Numbered from the stretch's first letter, positions 29,652 to 39,694 are shown. The stretch is 64,000 bases of DNA from a bacterium (GCA_016699125.1 CP064961.1:62001-126000); one strand, 5' to 3'. Notes: generated by a model from the sequence alone, not told the origin. Numbers and translations are program-made.

Positions 29652-32600
29652 TCAGATAGAACGGTTCAAAGAGTATTTAAGTATTAGTCGTTTTAATGCA
29701 ATTAAAATCAGTGTTGCTTCGCCTGAAAAAATAAAATCACTCTCCTATGGTGAAGTTAAAAAAATTGAAACAATTAACTATCGAACACTCAAGCCTGAAC
29801 GAGATGGTTTGTTTTGTGCCAGAATTTTTGGTCCTGTGAAGGATTGGGAATGTAATTGTGGTAAATATAAAAGAATGAAGCATCGTGGGGTTACGTGCGA
29901 AAAATGTGGTGTAGAGGTTATTCAGGCTCGGGTTCGTAGAGAACGAATGGGACATGTCGAACTTGTTGCTCCGGTAGTACATATCTGGTACTTGAAAGGT
30001 ATTCCGAGTTATTTGAGTCTTATTTTAGACATGGCTGTTAAAGACCTTGAAAGAGTAGTCTATTTTGATGCATACATGGTTATTAGACAGGGGCTTTCTC
30101 CTTATTCTCCTCGAACGTTATTAACGACGACAGAGTTTTTAGATTATATAGAATCAAAACCGGAAGATCTTGATTTTTATGCAGAAACTGGTGCCGAAGC
30201 GGTATTGCAGATTTTGCATAATTTTGATCTGACGCTTGAAATTTCACATATTAAAAAGCAGTATTCTGCAACTACGTCTGCTGCTGTGCGTCATCGTTTT
30301 ATTCGGCGAATGAAGGTTTTAAATAACCTTATGCAAAGTAATATTCGGCCTGATTGGATGGTAATGAAGGTGTTGCCGGTATTACCTCCAGATTTAAGGC
30401 CTCTTGTGCCATTAGAAGGTGGAAGGTTCGCAAGTTCAGATCTGAATGAGTTGTATCGACGTGTTTTGAATAGAAATATTCGGTTGCAACGTTTAATTGA
30501 AATCGAAGCCCCTTCAGTTATTATTAAAAATGAAAAACGAATGTTGCAGGAGTCTGTTGATGCTCTTATTGATAATGGTCGACGTGGTCAATATGTCCGG
30601 GGATCGAATAAGCGTCCATTGAAATCTTTGAGTGAAATGTTGAGGGGTAAACAGGGTCGATTTCGACAAAATCTTTTAGGTCGACGTGTAGACTATTCGG
30701 GACGTTCAGTTATTGTTGTTGATCCTGAATTGAAGCTTGATCAATGTGGATTGCCAAAAATGATGGCTCTTGAGCTGTTTAAACCTTATGTTTATGCAGG
30801 TTTAATGGAACATGAAACAGTACCGAATATGCGTGTTGCGCGTAGGTTGGTGGATGAGCTCGATCCGTTAGTTTGGGATGTGCTCGAAGAAGTGGTTCAT
30901 GATCGTCCCATTATTTTAAACCGTGCTCCTACTTTGCATCGTTTGGGGATACAGGCTTTTTATCCTCTATTGGTTGACGGCAAAGCGATCAAAATTCATC
31001 CACTGGTGTGTCAGGCGTTTAATGCTGACTTTGATGGTGACCAGATGGCTGTTCATATTCCTTTGAGTAAAAATGCTCAGGCAGAATGTAAAAATCTTAT
31101 TTTGTCTTCGCGTAATATTTTATCTCCTGCGAATGGTAAACCGCTTACGTGTCCGTCACAAGACATGGTTTTAGGCCTTTATTACATTACTAAAGTTCGC
31201 ATGGGTGCAAAGGGTCAGGACGCTGTTTTTCCATCAGTTGACAACGTGATTTCCGCATATCAATGTGGTGCAGTTGACCTGCATGCAAGTGTTAAGGTTC
31301 GACTTATGTCTGGCGAAATTGTTTCCACGACAGTTGGGCGGGTTATTCTGTATGATGCGTTGCCTGTAGGATCAGATTTTGCTTGGATCAATAAGGTTAT
31401 GAATAAGAGCGATTTGGCCAAAATGGTTGAGAGAGTTTATTATCGTTTTGAACATAAAGAAGCAGTTGAGACGTTAGATAAAATCAAAAAGCTTGGTTTT
31501 TCTTATGCTACGCGTGCAGGGATTTCTATTTCGATTGAAAATTTAATTATACCTGAAGAAAAAGATCGTATTATTCAGCATGCCTTTGCCGAAGTTGAAC
31601 GTGTTGAAAAATTGTATATGGATGGTGTTATTACAAATGGTGAGCGGCGTAGTAAGGTAATTAGTATCTGGTTTCATGCGACAGCTGAAGTTGCAACGGC
31701 AATGTATAAAAAATTTGAAGAGGAAGATAAGCAGGCTTTTAACAATGGAGATCGTGCCTTTAAACCATTTAATCCGATCTTTATGATGTTGGATTCTGGG
31801 GCTCGGGGTACCAAAGATCAGGTGAAACAGCTTGTTGGTATGCGTGGTGCGATGGCTAAACCGAATGGTGAAGTTATTGAAACACCTGTCTGCTCTAATT
31901 TTAAAGAAGGACTTAAAGTTTTTGAATATTTTACTTCTACTCATGGTGCTCGTAAAGGTCAGTCTGACGTTGCGTTAAAAACTGCTAACTCCGGTTATTT
32001 GACCCGTCGTCTGGTTGATGTAGCACATGATGTAGTGATTACTGCTGAAGATTGTCAAACACTTGGTTATGTTGAAATGGAAGATTTGAAAGATGCTGGT
32101 GATATTATTTGTCCATTAGCAGAACGGGTGTTTGGACGCGTTGTTGCTGCAGATGTGAAGGATGTCATTACTGGTGATATAGTTTTAACACAAGGATCAG
32201 TGATTACCAGAGATGACCTGCCGAGAATTTTTGCTTCTGCTGTATCAAAGATTCCTGTTCGTTCTGTGTTGACGTGTCAAGCTAAGCGTGGTATTTGTGC
32301 GCGGTGTTATGGTTATGATCTTTCAAAGAGTGCTTTGGTTGAGATTGGTACGCCGGTCGGAGTTATTGCTGCTCAATCAATTGGTGAACCTGGAACTCAG
32401 TTGACTATGAGAACCTTCCATATTGGTGGTACTGCAAGTGGCTTGGGAGAACAGTCGTTTTTTGTTGCGAAAAATGATGGCGTTGTATTATGGAAAGGTA
32501 TCCGGGTTATTAAGGATCTTGAAGGTAACAGTAAGGTAGTAAGTCGGCGTGCACGAATTGCCATTATTTCAAAAGATGGACGTGAGTTACAACAGAATAG

Positions 32601-33705
32601 TGTTGAGTATGGCTCGGTAATTTACGTACAAAATGGTCAAGAAATTACTGCTGGAACAAAGTTGGTTGAATGGGATCCGAATAATACAGTATTGCTTACC
32701 GAGACAGCTGGTTATGTAAGTTTTATTGATCTTCATGAAAACATTACCTTTCAAGAGCGGTTTGATGAAGCCACTAAAAAATCGGATTTTGTGCTTTTGG
32801 AAACACGTGGAGAAAAGTATCAACCCGCATGTGCAATTATGAATGAACAACAGGAGGAGATCGGTAGAGTATTTTTACCTGCCGGGTCACGTCTAAGCAT
32901 TGTAAATGGTCAGTATGTTAATGTGGGTGATATCCTTGTAAAGATGCCACGTGAGGCAGCAAAAACGAAAGATATTACCGGTGGGTTGCCACGTATTTCT
33001 GAGTTGTTTGAAGCTCGTGCTCCAAAGGATCCTGCAGTGATTGCTGATATTGATGGACAGATTGTTATTGGCGGTATTCATAGGGGGTATCGAAAAGTAA
33101 GTATTGTCTCTGGCGCAGAAACACGTGAATATTTAATTCCACGAGGTAAGCAGTTGAGTGTTGTGGATGGTGAAACAGTTGCTGTTGGTGACTTTTTGAC
33201 ATCCGGTTTACCTGTTTTACAGGATATTTTGCAGATTTTAGGACCGGATGTGGCGCAAAAATATCTGGTTGATCAGATTGAACAGATATATCGACTGCAG
33301 GGTGTGAGTATTAATGCAAAGCATTACGAATTGATTGTCCGTCAAATGACTCGTAAAGTTCGTATCGTTGAGCGTGGAGACAGTGATTTTATGATCGGTG
33401 ATCGTATTGATCGTGTTCATTTCCAGATGGTTAATAGTGCATTGCGAGCAGAAGGTAAAAAGGTTGCTGTTGCAAGACCTGTGGTGCAGGGATTAATTCA
33501 TGCTTCTCTTGGAACAGAAAGTTTTATATCAGCGGCGTCTTTCCAAGAAACTACTGGTATTTTGACCGCGGGAGCAATTGCAGGACAAATTGATTATTTA
33601 TATGGTTTAAAAGAGAACGTTATTGTTGGTAAGGTAATACCTGCCGGAACCGGTGTGGGTTCTTTTAAGCAAAAGTATCTTGGATCCAATGATGATAGTA
33701 ATTAA
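29644..33705 (+). CDS. rpoC: RNA polymerase beta-prime subunit
   Basis: Carries the catalytic Mg site NADFDGDQMAVH. The N-terminal zinc ribbon (CNCGKYKRMKHRGVTCEKC) and the second zinc site (CQTLG..., CQAKRGICARCYG) keep all cysteines. Bridge helix and trigger loop are present (GARGTKDQVKQLVGMRG; GEPGTQLTMRTFH). No ATG is available at the proper N-terminus: AAGGAGG at 29631-29637 is followed by TTG at 29641 and 29644. The second has the better 6-nt spacing and yields MNNQIERFKEYL, so translation starts on TTG inside the last codons of rpoB. 1353 residues. Confidence 0.95.
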   Translation: MNNQIERFKEYLSISRFNAIKISVASPEKIKSLSYGEVKKIETINYRTLKPERDGLFCARIFGPVKDWECNCGKYKRMKHRGVTCEKCGVEVIQARVRRERMGHVELVAPVVHIWYLKGIPSYLSLILDMAVKDLERVVYFDAYMVIRQGLSPYSPRTLLTTTEFLDYIESKPEDLDFYAETGAEAVLQILHNFDLTLEISHIKKQYSATTSAAVRHRFIRRMKVLNNLMQSNIRPDWMVMKVLPVLPPDLRPLVPLEGGRFASSDLNELYRRVLNRNIRLQRLIEIEAPSVIIKNEKRMLQESVDALIDNGRRGQYVRGSNKRPLKSLSEMLRGKQGRFRQNLLGRRVDYSGRSVIVVDPELKLDQCGLPKMMALELFKPYVYAGLMEHETVPNMRVARRLVDELDPLVWDVLEEVVHDRPIILNRAPTLHRLGIQAFYPLLVDGKAIKIHPLVCQAFNADFDGDQMAVHIPLSKNAQAECKNLILSSRNILSPANGKPLTCPSQDMVLGLYYITKVRMGAKGQDAVFPSVDNVISAYQCGAVDLHASVKVRLMSGEIVSTTVGRVILYDALPVGSDFAWINKVMNKSDLAKMVERVYYRFEHKEAVETLDKIKKLGFSYATRAGISISIENLIIPEEKDRIIQHAFAEVERVEKLYMDGVITNGERRSKVISIWFHATAEVATAMYKKFEEEDKQAFNNGDRAFKPFNPIFMMLDSGARGTKDQVKQLVGMRGAMAKPNGEVIETPVCSNFKEGLKVFEYFTSTHGARKGQSDVALKTANSGYLTRRLVDVAHDVVITAEDCQTLGYVEMEDLKDAGDIICPLAERVFGRVVAADVKDVITGDIVLTQGSVITRDDLPRIFASAVSKIPVRSVLTCQAKRGICARCYGYDLSKSALVEIGTPVGVIAAQSIGEPGTQLTMRTFHIGGTASGLGEQSFFVAKNDGVVLWKGIRVIKDLEGNSKVVSRRARIAIISKDGRELQQNSVEYGSVIYVQNGQEITAGTKLVEWDPNNTVLLTETAGYVSFIDLHENITFQERFDEATKKSDFVLLETRGEKYQPACAIMNEQQEEIGRVFLPAGSRLSIVNGQYVNVGDILVKMPREAAKTKDITGGLPRISELFEARAPKDPAVIADIDGQIVIGGIHRGYRKVSIVSGAETREYLIPRGKQLSVVDGETVAVGDFLTSGLPVLQDILQILGPDVAQKYLVDQIEQIYRLQGVSINAKHYELIVRQMTRKVRIVERGDSDFMIGDRIDRVHFQMVNSALRAEGKKVAVARPVVQGLIHASLGTESFISAASFQETTGILTAGAIAGQIDYLYGLKENVIVGKVIPAGTGVGSFKQKYLGSNDDSN

Positions 33706-33714
33706 GAGTATTTT

Positions 33715-33723
33715 TGGTATAAT
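33715..33723 (+). promoter_or_regulatory. Extended -10 promoter before tRNA-Val and rpsO
   Basis: TGGTATAAT, an extended -10 with a consensus TATAAT at 33718-33723 and no good -35. Start would be about 23 nt before tRNA-Val. A second TATAAT is at 33736-33741. Confidence 0.5.
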
Positions 33724-33752
33724 TAGTACATAGAATATAATTAAAATTTTTA

Positions 33753-33827
33753 AGGCGCGTAGCTCAGAGGAAGAGCATTGCTTTGACGTAGCAAGGGCCA
33801 GCGGTTCGAATCCGCTCGCGCCTACCA
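33753..33827 (+). tRNA. tRNA-Val (GAC), CCA encoded
   Basis: Acceptor AGGCGCG pairs fully with CGCGCCT; anticodon stem TTGCT/AGCAA with loop TTGACGT gives GAC. Discriminator A, CCA 33825-33827. It starts with A rather than the usual G. Confidence 0.92.
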
Positions 33828-33871
33828 AAAATTAGAATTTATAAAATATTTTTAATCAAGGTAGTTTCAAT

Positions 33872-34135
33872 ATGCTAAAGAATGAAAAACAAGGATTGAT
33901 TGCGGAATATGCTAAACATGCTCAAGATAGTGGTTCTAGTGCTGTGCAGATTGCAATTATTACAAAAAGAATTGTTGAGTTAACTGAGCATTGTAAAAAG
34001 CATAAAAAGGATTTCAGCACAAAGCGTGGCTTACAAAAACTGGTTGCGCAGCGTAGAAGTTTATTAACATACGTTGCACGAAAAAATAGTGTTGAATATA
34101 AAACTTTGTTGCAAAAACTTGGTATCAGAAGATAG
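33872..34135 (+). CDS. rpsO: 30S ribosomal protein S15
   Basis: 87-residue primary 16S-binding protein. Recognised by GSSAVQIAIITKRIVELTEHCKKHKKDF, GLQKLVAQRRSLLTYV and LLQKLGIR. Directly upstream of pnp, the conserved rpsO-pnp pairing. Confidence 0.95.
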   Translation: MLKNEKQGLIAEYAKHAQDSGSSAVQIAIITKRIVELTEHCKKHKKDFSTKRGLQKLVAQRRSLLTYVARKNSVEYKTLLQKLGIRR

Positions 34136-34169
34136 AAAATAGATAGTAGAAAGGCAGTGGGTTTGCTAA

Positions 34170-36278
34170 ATGGTCAAAGTATTTAAATGTGAAGAATATG
34201 GGTTTGAAGTAGAGATAGGCAAAGTTGCATTACAAGCTAATGGTGCAGTCTGGTTCAAGCAGGGTGGCACTATCTTATTAGCAACCGCTACAAGCGCTGC
34301 TTCTGAAGATTTTCCTGGTTTTTTTCCGTTGACGGTAGATTACAAAGAGTATCAGTCAGCGGCAGGTAAAATTCCTGGAGGATTTTTTAAGCGTGAAGGA
34401 AAGTCAACTGATCGTGAAGTTTTGACAAGCAGATTGATTGATCGTGCGCTTAGACCATTGTTTCCATCAACTTATTTTGAGCAGGTGCAGGTTTTGGCAA
34501 CGGTGTATTCTGTTGATCGAGACCATATGCCTAACACTGTCTCTTTGCTTGCCTGTTCTTTAGCGTTAACCATTTCTGATATTCCATTTTTAGAACCGGT
34601 AGGTGTTGTTGAACTTGGTAGAGTGAATGGTGAGTGGATTATTAATCCAACATACAAAGATTTTCTACTTTCTGATGTGCGTTTAGTGGTTGCAGGCACA
34701 AAGGAAGGTATCTGTATGGTTGAGGGCTCACTGAATGAGGTATCTGAAAAAGATTTCTTGGATATGTTGTTTAAGGCTCATGAAGTCATTAAAAAACTTG
34801 TTGTATGGCAGGAAGATATTGCAAGAGCATTAGGCAAAGAAAAAAGAGCGATTGAAGATCGATATCAGTGGTCAAAATGGACTGCTCTCATAGAAGCATT
34901 TTTGACCGAAGATAAGGTCCAAAATGCTTATAAAGAAGACAAATTAGAACGTCAAAAATATTTTGATCTGCTTCGATCAGAATTTACTGCATTGCATGAG
35001 ACAGCAATGGAAGAACAAGGCGTTCCTACTTCTGTTATAGATTATATATTTGACACAGTGTTTAAAGATCAGTTGACTGAGCTTGTTTTTGTCAATGGTA
35101 AACGTATTGATGGAAGAAAGTTTGATGCAATTAGACCAATTTCTGTAGAAGTTGGTTTGTTACCGTTTACACATGGGTCTGCACTGTTTACTCGTGGAAG
35201 AACACAGGCATTGGTTAGTGTTACCTTGGGTACTGGTGATGACGAGCAGAGGATAGAAAGCTTAATGCAACAGGGACTGGATGAAGATGGTTCGTTTATA
35301 TTGCATTATAATTTCTTACCATTTTCGACCGGTGAAGTAAAAAGTTTGCGTGGACCTGGAAGGCGAGAAGTTGGACATGGTCATTTGGCGGCGTCTGCGA
35401 TTAAATATCAAAAGCCTAGCAAAGAAGCGTTTCCTTATGTTATTCGTGTTGTCTCAGATATTTTAGAGTCTGATGGATCTTCCTCAATGGCAACGGCTTG
35501 TGGTGCAATTATGGCACTTATGAATGCTGGTGTTCCTGTTAAAAAAATGATTTCAGGCATCGCAATGGGCCTTTTGAAACGTAAGAATGGTGAGTTCTGT
35601 GTATTGTCTGATATTTCTGGTATTGAAGATGCGTTTGGATTGATGGATTTTAAAGTTGTTGGTACTAATGATGGTGTTACGGCGATTCAGATGGATATCA
35701 AATATAAAGGCGGTCTAACGCGTGAGATATTTGAACAAGCATTGAAGCAGGCTCGGGATGGTCGCATACATATCATGAATGAAATGAAAAAAGTGATAAC
35801 TGAGCCAAGCAAAGAGCTGTCATATTTAGTTCCAAAAGTACATGTTGTAAAAATTAATACTGACAAAATTGGTGCCGTTATTGGTGGTGGCGGCAAAACA
35901 ATCCGTGAAATTATTGATCAGACTGGTACTGCAATTGATATTGAAGATGATGGAACGGTTAAAATTTTTGGTGGACCGGACGCAAAGTTAGATGTTGCAA
36001 TCAGATGGGTCAAAACGCTTGCGGGACAGATTACTCGTGGTGATACGTTTGAAGGAAAGATCAGGCGTTTTGCAGAGTTTGGGATGTTTGTTGAGCTTGT
36101 TCCAGGCCTCGATGGGTTAGTGCATCTGTCGAATATGCCAAAACCGGTTCAAAAAACGTTTGCAAAAGAATATCGCATTGAAGATCGTGTGAAAGTTGAA
36201 GTCTTAGAGCATGATGAAAGTAATGGTCGAGTAAGCTTGCGTTTATTGAGTGCTCCTGTGCAGATTGAAGCGGCATAA
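34170..36278 (+). CDS. pnp: Polynucleotide phosphorylase
   Basis: 3'-5' phosphorolytic exoribonuclease of mRNA decay. Two RNase PH-like domains flank a helical linker: the first has PLTVDYKEYQSAAGKIPGGF and DREVLTSRLIDR, the second carries active-site GRRE (GPGRREVGHG) and SDILESDGSSSMA, with the catalytic Asp region DAFGLMDFKVVGT. Then a KH domain (DKIGAVIGGGGKTIREI) and an S1 domain (GDTFEGKIRRFAEFGMFVEL). 702 residues, full length. The rph-like gene follows after 18 bp, so two phosphorolytic nucleases share an operon. Confidence 0.96.
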   Translation: MVKVFKCEEYGFEVEIGKVALQANGAVWFKQGGTILLATATSAASEDFPGFFPLTVDYKEYQSAAGKIPGGFFKREGKSTDREVLTSRLIDRALRPLFPSTYFEQVQVLATVYSVDRDHMPNTVSLLACSLALTISDIPFLEPVGVVELGRVNGEWIINPTYKDFLLSDVRLVVAGTKEGICMVEGSLNEVSEKDFLDMLFKAHEVIKKLVVWQEDIARALGKEKRAIEDRYQWSKWTALIEAFLTEDKVQNAYKEDKLERQKYFDLLRSEFTALHETAMEEQGVPTSVIDYIFDTVFKDQLTELVFVNGKRIDGRKFDAIRPISVEVGLLPFTHGSALFTRGRTQALVSVTLGTGDDEQRIESLMQQGLDEDGSFILHYNFLPFSTGEVKSLRGPGRREVGHGHLAASAIKYQKPSKEAFPYVIRVVSDILESDGSSSMATACGAIMALMNAGVPVKKMISGIAMGLLKRKNGEFCVLSDISGIEDAFGLMDFKVVGTNDGVTAIQMDIKYKGGLTREIFEQALKQARDGRIHIMNEMKKVITEPSKELSYLVPKVHVVKINTDKIGAVIGGGGKTIREIIDQTGTAIDIEDDGTVKIFGGPDAKLDVAIRWVKTLAGQITRGDTFEGKIRRFAEFGMFVELVPGLDGLVHLSNMPKPVQKTFAKEYRIEDRVKVEVLEHDESNGRVSLRLLSAPVQIEAA

Positions 36279-36296
36279 GACGTTGGAGGTTTTTCC

Positions 36297-37172
36297 GTGG
36301 TTTTGACAGCAAAAGAGAATCTGGCGATACGCCCTTTCTCATTGGAATATGATTTTATTACGACAGTGCCTGCGGCTGTTTTGATAAGGCTTGGTAAAAC
36401 GAAAGTATTAGTTACTGTTTCCTTGCAAAAAGGTGTGCCACAGTTTTTGAAAAACAGTGGACAGGGGTGGTTGACAGCTGAGTATTCGATGTTGCCACAT
36501 GCGACAACTGTGCGATCAGCTCGTGAAACCGCGAATGGTCAAAAAAATGGTCGTTCAGTTGAAATTTCTCGTTTAATTGGCAGAGTACTTCGCGCAGTAG
36601 TTGATACGGATTTTGGTGAACAAACATTATATATAGACTGCGAGGTCTTGGAAGCTGATGGAGGGACCAGGGCGGCGGCAATTATTGCTGCGTCAGTGGC
36701 CCTTGAGCGTGCACAATCGGTTTTGCTTGACATGCGTAAAATTAAAAAACCATTTTTAAAAGAGCGGGTTGTTGCTATTTCAGTTGGAATAGTGAATAAT
36801 ACGATTGTCATTGATCCTACGTTTGAAGACGACCAAAGATTGCACGCTGATTTTAATATTATTTTGACAGAGTCAGGTAATTTACTTGAACTGCATGGTG
36901 GAGCAGAAAAGGGATCTGTGTCATGGTCAGTAATCGAACAAGCAAAAGAGATTGCCTTGCAGAATGCAAGCATGATTTTTGCAAAAATAAGATCTGATAG
37001 CATGGGACATGACGCGGGCGGCGCAGGGCAAGCGAATGATCAAAAAAAGAGTGCGCCTTCAGTTATGAGTAAAGAATTGAGTTCTGTAAAATATTCAGCA
37101 GAACAGAGTGAACGTTTTGGTTTGTTTTCTTTAAAAAATAGGTTGGACGTTGCAAGTAAGGTAACAAAGTAG
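36297..37172 (+). CDS. rph: RNase PH-like phosphorolytic exoribonuclease
   Basis: RNase PH trims tRNA 3' ends and rRNA precursors using phosphate. Conserved blocks: GWLTAEYSMLPHATTVRSARE, RSVEISRLIGRVLRAV, the strand YIDCEVLEADGGTRAAAI and a C-terminal LLELHGGAEKGSVS. Start is a GTG at 36297 with GGAGG 8 nt upstream; no ATG fits. At 291 residues it is about 50 longer than E. coli RNase PH because of a poorly conserved tail (after about 245) rich in Ser, Lys and Gln. Substrate specificity is assumed from the family. Confidence 0.88.
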   Translation: MVLTAKENLAIRPFSLEYDFITTVPAAVLIRLGKTKVLVTVSLQKGVPQFLKNSGQGWLTAEYSMLPHATTVRSARETANGQKNGRSVEISRLIGRVLRAVVDTDFGEQTLYIDCEVLEADGGTRAAAIIAASVALERAQSVLLDMRKIKKPFLKERVVAISVGIVNNTIVIDPTFEDDQRLHADFNIILTESGNLLELHGGAEKGSVSWSVIEQAKEIALQNASMIFAKIRSDSMGHDAGGAGQANDQKKSAPSVMSKELSSVKYSAEQSERFGLFSLKNRLDVASKVTK

Positions 37173-37180
37173 GAAGTATT

Positions 37181-38164
37181 ATGTTACGTTCTACGGTTAC
37201 TACCCAGTTGCCACAATGGTTTTTAAAATTACAGCAAGACTTTTCAATTGATTTTGGAAAGTCTTGCTGTTTTATTGGATCTGCACATACCAGTTCATTG
37301 TATCTCAGTCATTTTTTAAAAACGCAGCGATCTGTCCAAACAGTTAATCTTGAACAGTCTGGAACAATTCCATTACCGTGCATGCTTCAGGATCTTTTGC
37401 TGACAAGTTTTTTGGGGCAGTCGTGTATTTATGTTATTAAAACGCATTTTGATCTGTTGAGTGATAAAGAGGCAGAAAAAATAGTTTCTTTTTTAACATC
37501 CTACAGAGGTCCACATTCTGTTATCTATTTTATTTCACCAGAAAAGTTAAAAACGGTAACAAAAAAAACCGTAGAAGGGGCGGTTGTCATTCCAGATGAG
37601 CTGTCTGTTGCACAACTCTGTGATATGTTATTGCATTCTACCGTTTCACCTGCGTTAGTGACAAGTTTTTCAAAAGAGCTTGCCAGAAACGAGACCGTAT
37701 CAATACAGATTTTTTTTAGTTTACAGATGTATAGTTCTGTTTTAAGTAAAACGGTAGTCGGCGATTTTGTATCCGTCTATTTTCCGTTATTTATTTCTCA
37801 GCCCCATTCTTTGTTTGAATTAAGTAGAAAACTTTTTTCTAAAGATAAAACATTTTTCAAAGATTGGATGCTACTGTGGCCAAAATTTCAACCTGTTTTC
37901 TGGACATCGTTCTGGACTGATCTGTTTAACCGAGCAGCATTGTACTGTTTATACAGAAAAGAGCTTCAGTCGCATGATATGCAGGTAGTTGCAAAAGGGC
38001 TGCCATTCTCATTTCTCAAAAAAGAATGGAGTTTGTATGAACCAGTCCGTTTGGCCTCATATGCAAAAGCGTTCTATGAATATGATATTGCATTAAAAAG
38101 TGAAGCGGTGCAAAAGCCATTGGACGTTTTATTCATCGATTTTTTTGAAAATAGAATAAAATAG
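37181..38164 (+). CDS. Possible DNA polymerase III delta (HolA-like) protein
   Basis: 327 residues, 8 bp after rph. The similarity I see is to the delta-subunit fold in outline only: an N-terminal Rossmann-like part with alternating hydrophobic strands (CCFIGSAHTSSLYLSHFL; GPHSVIYFISPEKLKT), a middle helical part, and a C-terminal helical block (PVFWTSFWTDLFNRAALYCLYR ... LASYAKAFYEYDIALKSE) like the collar region of HolA, where YEYDIALKSE matches the E..LK motif. No P-loop, as expected for delta. This is a weak call; an uncharacterised protein is the alternative. Confidence 0.45.
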   Translation: MLRSTVTTQLPQWFLKLQQDFSIDFGKSCCFIGSAHTSSLYLSHFLKTQRSVQTVNLEQSGTIPLPCMLQDLLLTSFLGQSCIYVIKTHFDLLSDKEAEKIVSFLTSYRGPHSVIYFISPEKLKTVTKKTVEGAVVIPDELSVAQLCDMLLHSTVSPALVTSFSKELARNETVSIQIFFSLQMYSSVLSKTVVGDFVSVYFPLFISQPHSLFELSRKLFSKDKTFFKDWMLLWPKFQPVFWTSFWTDLFNRAALYCLYRKELQSHDMQVVAKGLPFSFLKKEWSLYEPVRLASYAKAFYEYDIALKSEAVQKPLDVLFIDFFENRIK

Positions 38165-38199
38165 GGAAAGGCAAGTTAAAAACTGCCTTTCCCTATTTT
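38158..38199 (+). terminator. Terminator of the rpsO-pnp-rph operon
   Basis: 16-bp arms 38158-38173 and 38184-38199 (AAAATAGGGAAAGGCA and its complement) with A/T-rich ends; overlaps the last codon of the preceding gene. Confidence 0.85.
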
Positions 38200-38250
38200 A
38201 CTCTATTTTGTGGTAGTGTGTTGATTATTAGAACAGTTATTTGAATTGGT

Positions 38251-38841
38251 TTATTTTGAAGCTTCTCGCATTAGAAGTGTTTCTAATCGTTCTTTGACAT
38301 TCGAAGGAAGACGATTTATAAATCTCTTTCGTCTGAGCCTTTCTAATTTTTCTGATTTGTTTTTACTTGTAGTAGCTTCGAGCCATTCTTTTTTTTCTGG
38401 TTCGTATCTTTTATATTCATGACTTTTTTCAGTTTCTTTGGATAATTCATTGATTTTATTTTTAAAGGTATTGTTAATTCCAAAAAGCTTTTCAAAAGCT
38501 GATTCGCATATTATTTTAAAAATGTCTATCAGCAATTTAGCCTCTGTTGTATCAGTTTTGTCTCCCACGTCTTCTTCGGATTTATCTACTAATTGCAATA
38601 CTTTATTTGTATCGCCTAATAACTTCTTCATACTAGCTACAGTTGGTATTTTGTTGCCGCTTAAACATTCTTGGAGTAGAATTTGCTTTCTTTCAGAGAT
38701 AGAGCTTTTGCTAGTGATGTCTAAATCATCAACTAAAAACTTAGTGACCTCCTCGCACTGTGTCTTTCTAGCTTCTTGAGCAAAGAAGCTATTTTGTGTT
38801 GAAAGTATTAAAGTTGAAAGCAATAGCATATGTTTTTTCAT
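38251..38841 (-). CDS. Small exported protein, paralogue 1 of 3
   Basis: No known family. 196 residues with a signal peptide (MKKHMLLLSTLILSTQNSFFA). The mature part begins RKTQCEEVTKFLVDDLDI, followed by a second Cys (LLQECLSG) and SMKKLLGDTNKVLQLV, then a Lys/Glu-rich tail ending RRKRFINRLPSNVKERLETLL. The same skeleton occurs in the protein at 39706-40161: RKTxCE, a second Cys about 30 residues on, an IL/LL-D motif, V..LV, then RRKxF near the end. Two conserved cysteines suggest a disulphide outside the cytoplasm. Member of a three-gene same-strand array. Confidence 0.72.
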   Translation of the reverse strand: MKKHMLLLSTLILSTQNSFFAQEARKTQCEEVTKFLVDDLDITSKSSISERKQILLQECLSGNKIPTVASMKKLLGDTNKVLQLVDKSEEDVGDKTDTTEAKLLIDIFKIICESAFEKLFGINNTFKNKINELSKETEKSHEYKRYEPEKKEWLEATTSKNKSEKLERLRRKRFINRLPSNVKERLETLLMREASK

Positions 38842-39004
38842 AAAAATCCTTTTAAAAATAGAGAGAATAGATATTTAGTATCTATTTAAGTATGATTAAT
38901 TTTCAAAAATAGTCAAATTTTTTAATTAAAATCATGAATTTCTTTTATTTGGATTTTTTTGATTGCCGGATAGTTTTTTCTGTGCTGCTTATTTTTCAGT
39001 AGTT

Positions 39005-39538
39005 TCAAGCAGCTTCTGCAAAAATACGTTTCCACATGTTCATTTTATTCTGACTTAGCAGGTTATTTAAAAAGCCTATGGAATTGGTTCGTTCTGATGA
39101 GCCATATAATGAATTGTCATAATCGGAGAGGCCTTTTTCGCCCAATACATCTTTTACAATAGAACGCATTAGAGTCTTATTTTCAAGTATTGCGTTTACT
39201 TTTTCGATGCTGACTTGACCGTCAAGTTGTGCACAGTGATCAAATAACTGGTTATAGTCGCTTTTTGGATGTACAGGTAGAGGGACAAGTCCATTGCTTG
39301 CAGTTTTAAGATTAATGTCGTTCCTGATTAATGCTGTAATAACTTTAATACAGAAAGTTGTGTTTTTCAATTTGTTGTTTGTTTTTTCGCTTTCCATAGC
39401 ATAATTGTAAAAATCTTTTATTTTTCCTGCTTTTAGAGACTCATAAAATTCCTGTGCGTCATCATCTGTATGTTTGAAACTAGACAAACAACTTTGACTT
39501 GAAACAATGAGTAATAAAAATAATACCTGTTTTTTCAT
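39005..39538 (-). CDS. Small exported protein, paralogue 2 of 3 (divergent)
   Basis: 177 residues, signal peptide MKKQVLFLLLIVSSQSCLSS. Mature part charged and helical. The stretch LFDHCAQLDGQVSIEKVNAILENKTLMRSIVKDVL lines up with the Cys-to-V..LV core of its two neighbours (xC, about 10 residues, V...IL, then V..VL), but the N-terminal RKTxCE motif is replaced by an insertion. Distant relationship, judged by eye. Function unknown. Confidence 0.7.
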   Translation of the reverse strand: MKKQVLFLLLIVSSQSCLSSFKHTDDDAQEFYESLKAGKIKDFYNYAMESEKTNNKLKNTTFCIKVITALIRNDINLKTASNGLVPLPVHPKSDYNQLFDHCAQLDGQVSIEKVNAILENKTLMRSIVKDVLGEKGLSDYDNSLYGSSERTNSIGFLNNLLSQNKMNMWKRIFAEAA

Positions 39539-39664
39539 GGCTTCCTTTTGATACTGAATGTATTACATTATTTTTAATATATTGATTATCAAAAAATAGT
39601 CAAAAATACGTACAGAGAAATTTTTTCATGTTTTGCTTGTATTTGGCGGGTATTTTTAAAATGT

Positions 39665-39694
39665 AGGAGGTGGAGCAAAGATTGGCCACCTCCT
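39665..39694 (-). terminator. Terminator downstream of the third small exported gene
   Basis: 9-bp GC-rich stem: AGGAGGTGG 39665-39673 with CCACCTCCT 39686-39694, 12 bp past the minus-strand stop codon. Followed on the minus strand by ACATTTTAAAA. Confidence 0.6.
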
